Source of the DNA: JBEDUK01 sp963781595
GTDB taxonomy: Bacteria > Actinomycetota > UBA4738
Length of the DNA stretch: 64,000 nt
Assembly: GCA_963781595.1 (NCBI GenBank)
Contig: CAWAGG010000006.1
Location: 372,001-436,000 of the forward strand
Direction of reading: 5' to 3'
Shown: in pieces, positions 32,167 through 40,080 of the stretch
How the letters are laid out: every line of letters begins with the position of its first letter
Numbering within the stretch: position 1 is the first letter of the stretch
The notes under the pieces: model-generated
What the model saw: the letters and a program-made list of their open reading frames with translations, nothing else
The model's database searches: none
What the model was told of the DNA's origin: nothing
Translations under genes and position numbers: made by a program

Positions 32167-33568
32167 GCCAGCCACGGCCGGGCCGCTCGGGGACGACGAG
32201 CTGCGGATCCGCCCACCCTGGAGCCGCTCGAACCGCCGGGTCGCGCGGGCGGTCGTCCGGCCCGTTCAGGCGTTCCTGGAGCTCGAAGCGTCCTCCGCTG
32301 CCCTCCTGCTGGTCGCCACGATCATCGCCCTCCTGTGGGCGAACTCCCCCTGGAGCGCGTCCTACGCGCGCGTGTGGAGCACAGATATCACGCTCGGCAT
32401 CGGTCGATGGGCGATCTCCGAGCCCCTGTCGACGTGGATCGACGAGCCGCTGCTCGGACTCTTCTTCCTGGTCGTTGGCCTCGAACTGAAGCGCGAGGTG
32501 CAGAGCGGCGAGATGCGCGACCGGCGCGCCCTGATCCCTCCGGTCCTCGCGGCCGTCGTCGGGATGACGATCCCGGCGCTCATCTACGCGGCGTTCAACG
32601 CCGGCGGGTCCGGTTCGGCAGGGTGGGCGATCCCGATGGCGACCGACGTGCCGTTCGTCCTCGGGATGCTGATCCTGGCCGGGCGCGGGCTCCCCCGCGC
32701 CCTGCGGTCGTTCCTCCTCACGCTCGCGATCGCCGACGACATCGGGACGCTCCTCGTCACCGCGGTCTTCTACCGGGGCCGGTTCTCGCTCGTGGCCGGC
32801 GCGGTCGTGGTCGTGGCGCTGCTCGCGATGTGGTCGCTGTTCCGGCTTCGGATCCAAGCCGGGGCGCTCTACGTCGCGCTCGGCACCGTGGCGCTGATCG
32901 CCGGGATGCGATCCGGGATGCACGCGACCCTCGCTGGGTTCGCGATCGGGATCATCGTGCCGGCGACGCCGTTCCAGCGGCCCGCGGCGGTGAGCGCGGA
33001 GGCGCATCGCGTCGCGAACGAGACGGTCGATCGACCGGACCCGCCGGACGCCGATGCCGATGCGTGGCTCGGCCTGGCGATGCTTTCGCGACAGGCGGTC
33101 TCGCCCCTGCGGCGCCTCGAGGCCGCGCTCCATCCGTGGACGTCGAACCTCGTGGTGCCACTGTTCGCCTTGGCGAACGCCGGCGTCATCCTGTCGATCG
33201 CTTCGCTGAAGGCGGCGCTCGTCGCCCCGGTCTTCCTCGGGGTCGTGGTCGCCCGGGTGCTCGGGAAGGCGGTGGGGATCCCGCTGGGCGCAAGGCTCGG
33301 TACGGTGCGTGGCGTGGGGCACATGCCGCCGGCGCTGAGGTGGATGGACGTCATCGCGCTGGGCGGTGCCGCCGGCGTGGGGTTCACGGTCTCGTTGTTC
33401 GTCGTGGAGTTGGCGTTCCCGCCGGGGGAGCTGGCCGATCAGGCGAAGCTGGCCCTCCTGGTCGGGTCGGTGGTTGCGGCCGTGGTCGGGACGATCCTGA
33501 TGGCGGTGGCACGTCGCCGCGACGCCGCCGCGGGCGGGCCGCCGGCGTCCGGCCGGCGCGGTCCGTAG
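32159..33568 (+). CDS. nhaA: Na+/H+ antiporter NhaA
   Basis: A 469-residue NhaA antiporter. The ion site is visible as LTLAIADDIGTLLVTAVFY (the Asp-Asp pair) and the unwound-helix region as PMATDVPFVLGMLILAG. Other family blocks are LFFLVVGLELKREV, ALANAGVIL and GVGFTVSLFVVELAF. A loop of about 45 residues (RPAAVSAEAHRVANETVDRPDPPDAD...) enlarges the middle. It exports Na+ in exchange for H+. Its ATG lies inside the permease 3' end, so the pair is co-transcribed. Confidence 0.95.
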   Translation: MAEPATAGPLGDDELRIRPPWSRSNRRVARAVVRPVQAFLELEASSAALLLVATIIALLWANSPWSASYARVWSTDITLGIGRWAISEPLSTWIDEPLLGLFFLVVGLELKREVQSGEMRDRRALIPPVLAAVVGMTIPALIYAAFNAGGSGSAGWAIPMATDVPFVLGMLILAGRGLPRALRSFLLTLAIADDIGTLLVTAVFYRGRFSLVAGAVVVVALLAMWSLFRLRIQAGALYVALGTVALIAGMRSGMHATLAGFAIGIIVPATPFQRPAAVSAEAHRVANETVDRPDPPDADADAWLGLAMLSRQAVSPLRRLEAALHPWTSNLVVPLFALANAGVILSIASLKAALVAPVFLGVVVARVLGKAVGIPLGARLGTVRGVGHMPPALRWMDVIALGGAAGVGFTVSLFVVELAFPPGELADQAKLALLVGSVVAAVVGTILMAVARRRDAAAGGPPASGRRGP

Positions 33569-33570
33569 GC

Positions 33571-33576
33571 TATAAT
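33571..33576 (+). promoter_or_regulatory. -10 element of hppA (TATAAT) with hairpin leader
   Basis: A perfect TATAAT just after the nhaA stop, about 94 nt before the hppA ATG; no clear -35. The leader contains a palindrome GGAGCGCTCC and a bulged stem pairing CCTGGGAGC with GGCTCCAGG. Confidence 0.5.
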
Positions 33577-33669
33577 CCCTCGGCTTTCGGCCTGGGAGCG
33601 CTCCGGGCCGTCCGCGGCTCCAGGGGCGAGCCGCTCACCACGACGGACCGATCCAGGGAGGACGCTTCG

Positions 33670-35973
33670 ATGCAACTGCTCGCCGCCGAGGGCGGGGTCA
33701 TCAAGGCCACGTTCGGATCCTTCGAGACGATGAGCCTCTGGGTGGTCCTGGCGATCTCGGTCCTCGCGCTACTGTTCGGCTTCTACCTCCGTCGTCAGGT
33801 CCTCTCAGCGTCCGAGGGGACGCCGAAGATGCAGGAGGTGGCCACGGCGATCCAGGAGGGGAGCGCCGCGTACCTCCGTCGGCAGTTCAAGACGCTCGCG
33901 GCGTTCGGCGCCGTCCTGGTGGTGGTCCTGTACTTCCTACCGGTCAGCTCCCACATCCACTCCGAGGTGACCGTGCGGCTCGCTCGCTCGCTGGCCTTCA
34001 TCGTGGGGGCCGTCTTCTCCGGGCTGACCGGCTTCACGGGGATGTGGCTGTCCGTCCGCGGGAACGTGCGCGTCGCCGCCGCCGCGAAGGAACAGGGGTA
34101 CCGGCGCGCGCTGACCCTCGCGTTCCGGACCGGTGGCGTGGCGGGCATGTTCACCGTCGGGCTGGGCCTGCTGGGCGCGACCCTCCTGCTGATCGTGTTC
34201 AAGGGGGACGCGCCGAACATCCTGGTCGGCCTCGGGTTCGGGGCAGCCCTGATCGCGATGTTCATGCGGGTGGGCGGCGGCATCTTCACGAAGGCCGCGG
34301 ACGTCGGCGCGGACCTCGTCGGCAAGATCGAACAGGGCATCCCCGAGGACGACCCGCGGAACGCCGCCACGATCGCGGACAACGTCGGCGACAACGTAGG
34401 CGACTGCGCGGGGATGGCGGCCGACCTGTTCGAGTCCTACGAGGTGACCTTGGTCGCCGCCATCATCCTCGGGGCGGCCGCGTTCCCGCTGTCCGTGAAG
34501 GGCGTGGTCTTCCCGCTGCTGATCCAGGGGATCGGGATCCTGACGGCGATGATCGGGATCATGGTCGTGGCGCCGCGGACCGACCGGGAACCCGGCATGC
34601 GGGCGATCAACCGGGGGTTCTTCGTCTCCGCCGTGCTCGCGGCGACCGGGGTGCTGATCGTCTCGCTCACGTACCTCGACTCGATCGAGCCGTTCTTCGC
34701 GGTGCTGATCGGGCTCATCTTGGCGGTCGTGATCCAGCTGGTCACCGAGCACTACACGTCCACCAAGCGCAAGCCGGTCCAGGACATCGCCCGTTCGACG
34801 CTGACGGGCGCGGCCACCACGATCCTGTCGGGGATCTACGTCGGGATGGAGTCCGCGGTGTGGGCGGCGCTGGTGATCGGCGCGGCCATCATCGGGGACT
34901 TCTACCTGGCCGGCGGCGACATCGCGCATCTGGCCACGGCGCTGTACTACGTGGCGCTCTCCGGGATGGGCGTGCTGTCCGTCGTCGGGGTGGTCGTCTC
35001 GATGGACACGTTCGGCCCCGTGTCGGACAACGCGCAGGGGATCGCCGAGATGAGCGGCGAGCTGGAGGGCGAGGCGGCCGACACCCTCACGGACCTCGAC
35101 GCGATCGGGAACTCGACGAAGGCGATCACGAAGGGCATCGCGATCGCGACGGCGGTCCTGGCCGCGGTGTCGCTGTTCGGTTCGTTCCGCGAAACGATCC
35201 TGGGCGCCGGCGCGCGCCTGTTCGCGATCGACCTGATCAACCCGAAGACGCTGGTGGGGCTCCTGCTCGGCGGCTGCGTGGTGTTCCTGTTCTCCGCGTT
35301 CGCGATCCGCGCGGTGGGCCGGGCGGCGTTCGGCGTCGTGATGGAGGTGCGCCGCCAGTTCCGCGAGCACCCCGGGATCATGACCTACGAGGAGAAGCCC
35401 GAGTACGCGAACGTCGTCGACCTGGTGACGAAGGCCTCCCTCCGCGAACTGATCACGCCGGGTCTGCTCGCGGTGCTGACGCCGATCTTCGTCGGGTTCG
35501 CGCTGGGGCCGGAGGCGCTCGGTGCGTTCCTGGGCGGCGCGATCATCACGGGCCAGCTGATGGCCGTGTTCCTGTCGAACTCGGGCGGCGCCTGGGACAA
35601 CGCGAAGAAGCTGATCGAAGAGGGGAACTACGGCGGCAAGGGCTCGAAGGCGCACGAGGCCGCGGTGATCGGCGACACGGTCGGCGATCCGTTCAAGGAC
35701 ACGGCCGGCCCGGCGCTGAACCCGCTGATCAAGGTGATGAACCTCGTCGCGCTGCTGATCGCCGCGCTCGTGGTGAGCATCGGGGACAACGGCTGGGCCA
35801 GGGCCGGCATCGCGCTCGTCGCCGCCGGGGTGATCGCGTGGGCGGTGTGGTTCACGAAGAACCTCTCCGGAGGCGAAGCGAGCGGCGATTCGGTCGTCGA
35901 GGTGGCCGACGCGGGCGAAGGACCGCCTCCGTCACCCCCGGCGCCCGAGCCGTCGGTGACGGCGCAGCCCTGA
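33670..35973 (+). CDS. hppA: K+-independent H+-translocating pyrophosphatase
   Basis: A 767-residue membrane pump that hydrolyses cytosolic PPi and moves H+ out. About 16 helices. Catalytic loops: KAADVGADLVGKIEQGIPEDDPRN, NVGDNVGDCAGMAADLFESY, DNAQGIAEMSGE, NSGGAWDNAKKLIEEG and HEAAVIGDTVGDPFKDTAGPALN, all with intact Asp/Lys. The segment LDAIGNSTKAITKGIAIAT has Lys at the residue (GN[ST]TKA rather than TAA) that marks the K+-independent subfamily. The start at 33670 has AGGGAGGA upstream. The Pro/Glu-rich tail is not conserved. Confidence 0.96.
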   Translation: MQLLAAEGGVIKATFGSFETMSLWVVLAISVLALLFGFYLRRQVLSASEGTPKMQEVATAIQEGSAAYLRRQFKTLAAFGAVLVVVLYFLPVSSHIHSEVTVRLARSLAFIVGAVFSGLTGFTGMWLSVRGNVRVAAAAKEQGYRRALTLAFRTGGVAGMFTVGLGLLGATLLLIVFKGDAPNILVGLGFGAALIAMFMRVGGGIFTKAADVGADLVGKIEQGIPEDDPRNAATIADNVGDNVGDCAGMAADLFESYEVTLVAAIILGAAAFPLSVKGVVFPLLIQGIGILTAMIGIMVVAPRTDREPGMRAINRGFFVSAVLAATGVLIVSLTYLDSIEPFFAVLIGLILAVVIQLVTEHYTSTKRKPVQDIARSTLTGAATTILSGIYVGMESAVWAALVIGAAIIGDFYLAGGDIAHLATALYYVALSGMGVLSVVGVVVSMDTFGPVSDNAQGIAEMSGELEGEAADTLTDLDAIGNSTKAITKGIAIATAVLAAVSLFGSFRETILGAGARLFAIDLINPKTLVGLLLGGCVVFLFSAFAIRAVGRAAFGVVMEVRRQFREHPGIMTYEEKPEYANVVDLVTKASLRELITPGLLAVLTPIFVGFALGPEALGAFLGGAIITGQLMAVFLSNSGGAWDNAKKLIEEGNYGGKGSKAHEAAVIGDTVGDPFKDTAGPALNPLIKVMNLVALLIAALVVSIGDNGWARAGIALVAAGVIAWAVWFTKNLSGGEASGDSVVEVADAGEGPPPSPPAPEPSVTAQP

Positions 35974-36007
35974 CGTTCGCGTTCCGGGGATCGGGGGCGG
36001 GGACGTC

Positions 36008-36382
36008 GTGGGGTTCCTCAAGCGGAAGATCTCCCGACTGAACGAGAGCGACGAAGAGCGCCTCGCCGAGGAGACCCAGTGGTGGGCGGCGAAGGCCGTG
36101 CCCGACTCGGTGCGCGTGGTGGCGGCGAAGCCGCGGACGAAGGTGAAGCTGGCTGGAGTGGTCCGGCGGATCACCGTCCGGCCGATCCACGGGTTCGACG
36201 CGCTCCAGGTGCGGCTGTGGGACGGGACCGGCGACGTGACGGTCCAGTGGCTGGGACGTCGGACGGTCCCGGGCATGACGCTCGGGTCACGCCTGATGGT
36301 CGAGGGGATGCTCGGCGTCGAGAACGGCGAGCGGAAGATCGTCAACCCGGTGTACGAGTTCCTGTCGCCGCCGGAGGCGTAG
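36008..36382 (+). CDS. OB-fold nucleic-acid-binding-like protein
   Basis: A 124-residue protein. The C-terminal ~80 residues form an OB fold (KLAGVVRRITVRPIHGFDALQVRLWDGTGDVTVQWLGRRTVPGM ... RLMVEGMLGVENGERKIVNPVYEFL). The N-terminus is a charged helix (FLKRKISRLNESDEERLAEE). It is of the small actinobacterial type found near trkA genes (compare Rv2694c near Rv2691/Rv2692). GTG start. Its partner is unknown. Confidence 0.82.
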   Translation: MGFLKRKISRLNESDEERLAEETQWWAAKAVPDSVRVVAAKPRTKVKLAGVVRRITVRPIHGFDALQVRLWDGTGDVTVQWLGRRTVPGMTLGSRLMVEGMLGVENGERKIVNPVYEFLSPPEA

Positions 36383-36763
36383 TGACGTCACCGCGGCGCT
36401 GGCGGGGGTCGGCATAGACGAGATCTCTCAGATCTCGCGTGGCTCGCGGAGGTCGAGCGCCGGCGGGCGTACGCGGCCGACGGGTGTCTGTCTGCTGCAA
36501 CGTGGCTGGCGGACGTTCGCGGTGATGTCCACGGGCTGACGGTAGCGGGCGGCGACGACGCATCCGCCGCGGCAGCTACGACGCGGCGTAGCGCCTCAGG
36601 AAGCTGCTCGGTCATTCATCGCGGCCGCATCGTGCTCGCGGGCGTGGGCATCCGCCTCCGTCCAGGGGCGATCCTTCGCGCAGTCGAACCGAGTCCAGCC
36701 GATCCACTTCGACAAACACAGACCACGAACGGTCGGCGGCGTTCCGCCCTGTAGGGTGGCGCC
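36383..36763. other. Intergenic stretch with inverted repeat and possible gene remnant
   Basis: No full gene is supported. It holds a perfect inverted repeat CGAGATCT-CTC-AGATCTCG (36419-36437). On the minus strand a short coding-like run of about 39 codons (WIGWTRFDCAKDRPWTEAD..., stop at 36596-36598) has good codon bias but only a TTG start, so it may be a remnant. Composition is less GC-rich than the neighbours, like the following gene. Confidence 0.45.
36752..36757 (+). promoter_or_regulatory. -10 element for leaderless membrane protein gene
   Basis: TAGGGT, 6 nt before ATG 36764. Confidence 0.3.
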
Positions 36764-38530
36764 ATGCCCACCGAGCTCCGGGGCGCGACAACGTCGGCGC
36801 CGGTCGCTGATATCATCCGGTCTCCACTCGCAAGCCCAGGGGCTCAGGGCGCCTTCGTCTTCGCCGGGTACGCGGTGGTCGCGTTCCTCATGTGGGGGCT
36901 CAAACTCCTGCACGGTCTCAACACCGACTACCTCGTCGGGCCAGGTACGACGAACGACGTTCGCTTCTACACGTGGGCGTTGTCCTGGTGGCCGCATGCC
37001 ATCGGGCACGGCCTGAATCCTCTGCACGCCGGGGCGCTCTGGGCTCCCCATGGTGTCAACATGACGTGGGTAACCGGCATCCCCGGTCCTTCCCTCGTGG
37101 CGTGGCCGGTAACGAGCACGCTGGGACCGGTGGTTGCCGAAAACATACTGTTCCTGCTCGCCCCGCCGCTCGCCGGCTGGTCTGCGTACCTGCTGTGCCG
37201 CCGCATCACGAGGTCCTTTTGGGCATCCGTCGCGGGTGGTTACCTCTTCGGGTTTTCCACCTATCTGGTTGGCCAGATGCGGGGTCACCTCAACCTTGTC
37301 CTCGTCTTCCCCGTGGCCCTGTGCGCGTACCTGATCGTCCGCCGCCTCGACGGATCGATGTCCGAGCGCCGGTTCGTCGTGCTCCTCGCCCTCGCGCTGC
37401 TGGCCGAGTTCTCGATCGCCGTCGAGGTGACGGCCGGAATGGTGGTCTTCGGGGCGATCGGCCTAGCCATCGCTTGGGTGGTTCTAGGTCGGGCCTGGAG
37501 GTCGCGCATCATACGGACGGCCGCCGCTGCCGCCGTGGCCTGCGGCCTTGTGGCGATCGTCGTTTCTCCGTACGTGATCACTTCTGTCCTCAACCAGCCC
37601 CCCCCGCATTTCACCGGGGATGGCAACTGGGCGAATGCGAACAATGACGTGGCTCTCCAGCACTACTCGACCGATCTCCTGAGCTACGCGATCCCCGCGC
37701 GGTTCGTGGCGGTCGGCTTCACGCAGGCCCCGGGGATCCGGGCCAAGTTCTGGGCGAGCGCGAACGAGGACGGTGCGTACCTAGGGATCCCGCTCATCAT
37801 GATGGTCGTGGCGTTCGCGATCCTGCGGCGACGACGGCGCTCGACGTGGTTGCTCGTCGCCCTGTTCCTCGTGGCCGTGCTGCTCTCGCTGGGGCCACGG
37901 CTGCACGTGGCTGGCAGTGGGTCGGTGCGTCTCCCGTGGCGACTGGCCGCTTCCGTGCCGCTCGTGAAGGAGCTGCTGCCGGTGAGGCTGGCCATGTACG
38001 CGTGGCTGGCGGTGTCCGTCATCTCCGCGGTCTGGCTCTCCGAGCCGAGGAAACCGTCGGCCAAGTGGGTCCGTCCCTCGCGGTGGGCGCTTGTGGGCCT
38101 GGGCGCGATCGCGATCCTGCCATCGGTCCCACAGGCCGTCCAGTTCGCAACACCAGCCATCTTCAGCGAGGGTTCGTGGACGCGCTGGATCCATCCAGGG
38201 GAGAACGTCCTGGTCCTGCCGGCCTACAGGCCGAGCGATTCGCTCGTGTGGCAAGAGCAGGCTGGCTTCGGATTCAGCCTGGCCGGTGGCTACGTCGGGT
38301 ATCGAGGGATCCCGGCAGCCTCGCAGTCACAACCCGGCTTCTTCGCGCTGGTGACGAATCGACCCAGATTGATCTCGCCTCCTGCGTTCGCTTCATTCAT
38401 CCAGGCGAATCGGGTCGGCGTCGTGGTCGTGCCCGACAGGTGGATTGGCCCTTGGCGTCCGACCCTGTCCACCCTCGGCATCGAACCGGAGCACGTGCAC
38501 CACCTGTGGATCTACCGTCTGCCTCCTTGA
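36764..38530 (+). CDS. GT-C-like polytopic membrane protein, atypical composition
   Basis: A 588-residue protein with about 11-12 helices and a C-terminal soluble domain of ~150 residues. After the first helix comes GTTNDVRFYTWALSWWPHAI and NPLHAGALWAPHGVNMTW, an acidic first external loop as in GT-C glycosyltransferases and related membrane mannosyltransferase-like proteins. The C-terminal part (VLVLPAYRPSDSLVWQEQAGF ... RVGVVVVPDRW) is typical of this uncharacterised actinobacterial group. Codons use more A/T at the third position than the flanking genes, and a 381-bp odd spacer precedes it, suggesting acquisition. Donor and acceptor unknown. Confidence 0.75.
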   Translation: MPTELRGATTSAPVADIIRSPLASPGAQGAFVFAGYAVVAFLMWGLKLLHGLNTDYLVGPGTTNDVRFYTWALSWWPHAIGHGLNPLHAGALWAPHGVNMTWVTGIPGPSLVAWPVTSTLGPVVAENILFLLAPPLAGWSAYLLCRRITRSFWASVAGGYLFGFSTYLVGQMRGHLNLVLVFPVALCAYLIVRRLDGSMSERRFVVLLALALLAEFSIAVEVTAGMVVFGAIGLAIAWVVLGRAWRSRIIRTAAAAAVACGLVAIVVSPYVITSVLNQPPPHFTGDGNWANANNDVALQHYSTDLLSYAIPARFVAVGFTQAPGIRAKFWASANEDGAYLGIPLIMMVVAFAILRRRRRSTWLLVALFLVAVLLSLGPRLHVAGSGSVRLPWRLAASVPLVKELLPVRLAMYAWLAVSVISAVWLSEPRKPSAKWVRPSRWALVGLGAIAILPSVPQAVQFATPAIFSEGSWTRWIHPGENVLVLPAYRPSDSLVWQEQAGFGFSLAGGYVGYRGIPAASQSQPGFFALVTNRPRLISPPAFASFIQANRVGVVVVPDRWIGPWRPTLSTLGIEPEHVHHLWIYRLPP

Positions 38531-38669
38531 GCGCGCGAGACGGTCCATCCCTTTGTCGGCTGGGCGTCAAGATGCCGGTCGGGAGACGCGGTCGTCACGG
38601 TGCCTTCGGTTCGCAGCGGGGGACTCCTTCAGGTTGGGCGACCCCATGTCGGCCGTCCGAGCGCGTTCC

Positions 38670-39332
38670 CTACTCCAGGACGCCGCGGAGCTCGTCCTCG
38701 ACCTCGGGCGTCGCGATCGCCAGGAGCTCGTCGCCGGGGGACAGGACGGTCTCGGGCTGAGGGATCACCACGTGCCCGTCGCGGATGATCGCGACGATGC
38801 TCGAGTCGACGGGCAACCGCAGCTCGTACATCGGTTTGCCCGCCGCCTCCGATGTATCCGACAGCACCAGCTCGACCAGCGAGACGCGGCCGCGTTCGAG
38901 CTTCAGCAGCCGAACCACGTCACCGACGGTCACGGCTTCCTCGACCAGCGCGGTCAGGATGTGTGGCGGCGACACCGCGGCGTCGATGCCCCACTGCTCG
39001 GTGAACATCCACTCGTTCTGCGCGTGGTTCACGCGCGCCACCACCCGCGGCACGGCGAACTCCTGCTTCGCCAGGAGCGCCGTCACGAGGTTGTCCTCGT
39101 CGTCCCCCGTCGCCGCCACGATCACGTCGGCCGAGGCGAGCGCGGCCTGCTCCAGGACGTAGGGCTCGCACGCGTCGCCGAGCAGCACGTTCACCTGGAC
39201 GGGGAGCTCGCCACGAGCCCGCTTCGCCGCCTCGGTGCTCTGTTCGATCACGGTGACCTGGTGGCCCTGGTCGCACAGGTCCGCGGCCAGGTGTCGGCCG
39301 ACGTTGCCCGCGCCCGTCACGACCACCCTCAT
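38670..39332 (-). CDS. TrkA-type RCK regulatory protein of K+ uptake (second of pair)
   Basis: A 220-residue peripheral membrane protein: RCK-N Rossmann domain (VVVTGAGNVGRHLAADLCDQGHQVTVIEQ with GxGxxG and the acidic end of strand 2) and RCK-C domain (LVELVLSDTSEAAGKPMYELRLP ... VIPQPETVLSPGDELLAIATPEVEDEL). It binds NAD(H) or ATP/ADP and gates a Trk/Ktr-type K+ channel; no TrkH/TrkG channel is present in the window. It sits 16 bp downstream of its paralog, as ceoC follows ceoB in mycobacteria. Confidence 0.9.
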   Translation of the reverse strand: MRVVVTGAGNVGRHLAADLCDQGHQVTVIEQSTEAAKRARGELPVQVNVLLGDACEPYVLEQAALASADVIVAATGDDEDNLVTALLAKQEFAVPRVVARVNHAQNEWMFTEQWGIDAAVSPPHILTALVEEAVTVGDVVRLLKLERGRVSLVELVLSDTSEAAGKPMYELRLPVDSSIVAIIRDGHVVIPQPETVLSPGDELLAIATPEVEDELRGVLE

Positions 39333-39348
39333 CGGCCGGCCACCACCT

Positions 39349-40005
39349 TCACTCCGTCACCGGCTGGAGCAGCGCCTCCAGCTGTTCCATCGAATCCTTC
39401 GTCAGCACGAAGTGCGCGATGTCGCCCCCTTGGAACGTGCTGCCCTCGACGGGGAGGAACCCGGTTCCGCCGCGCTCGACGCCGGCCACCATGATCGTCC
39501 CGGGCACCTCGACGGACGCGATCGGCCTGCCGATCAGATGGTCGGGGATCACCAGCCGGTAGTCCAAGAGCGTGCCGCCGCCGAAGGCCTCTCGCAACTC
39601 CTCTCGGCCGTGGAACAGCAGGAACTCGATCTGGCCGACCGACCAGGCGACCGAGGCGATCGTCGGGATGTTCAGCCGCTCGTAGATCTCCGCTCGCCGC
39701 GGGTCGTAGATCCGGGCGATCACCTTCGGCACGTGGTAGTGCTCGCGGGCGATCCGGGCCGAGACGATGTTCGAGTTGTCGCCGCTGGAGACCGCGATGA
39801 ACGCGTCCGCCTGCTTGATGCCCGCCTCCTCCAGGATCTCGCGGTCGAACCCGACCCCGACGATCGTGCGCGCGGTGAAGCCCGGCGGGAGGCGTTCGAA
39901 CGCTGTCGTGCGCTTGTCGATGATCGCGACGGAATGCCCGCGTTGGGTGAGCGCCATGCTCGTGGCGATCCCGACCCGGCCGCTGCCCATGATGACGACG
40001 TGCAC
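39349..40005 (-). CDS. TrkA-type RCK regulatory protein of K+ uptake (first of pair)
   Basis: A 218-residue RCK protein with VVIMGSGRVGIATSMALTQRGHSVAIIDKR (GxGxxG), DREILEEAGIKQADAFIAVSSGDNSNI and a C-terminal RCK-C half (LVIPDHLIGRPIASVEVPG). It is the CeoB (Rv2691)-type member. It is divergent from the KimA-like permease gene with 75 bp between, and co-directional with the second RCK gene, so K+ gating and K+ import are probably co-regulated. Confidence 0.9.
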   Translation of the reverse strand: MHVVIMGSGRVGIATSMALTQRGHSVAIIDKRTTAFERLPPGFTARTIVGVGFDREILEEAGIKQADAFIAVSSGDNSNIVSARIAREHYHVPKVIARIYDPRRAEIYERLNIPTIASVAWSVGQIEFLLFHGREELREAFGGGTLLDYRLVIPDHLIGRPIASVEVPGTIMVAGVERGGTGFLPVEGSTFQGGDIAHFVLTKDSMEQLEALLQPVTE

Positions 40006-40066
40006 GACCGCCGAAGCCTACTGCGGTGTCGTGGCCCTCCCAACCCACGACGGGCTGGTTGCGATG

Positions 40067-40072
40067 TAGCAT
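40067..40072 (+). promoter_or_regulatory. -10 element for leaderless KimA-like gene
   Basis: TAGCAT, 8 nt before ATG 40081, in the divergent gap with the RCK gene. Confidence 0.4.
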
Positions 40073-40080
40073 GCCGGCTC

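Noticed and set aside
30466..32175. Long minus-strand extension upstream of the secreted six-cysteine protein
   Set aside because: It is antisense to the APC permease and has low-complexity Arg/Asp sequence; the signal peptide and ribosome site place the real start at 30465.
33937..35655. Minus-strand open frame opposite hppA
   Set aside because: His/Arg/Asp-rich shadow with no recognisable domain; hppA motifs are unambiguous.
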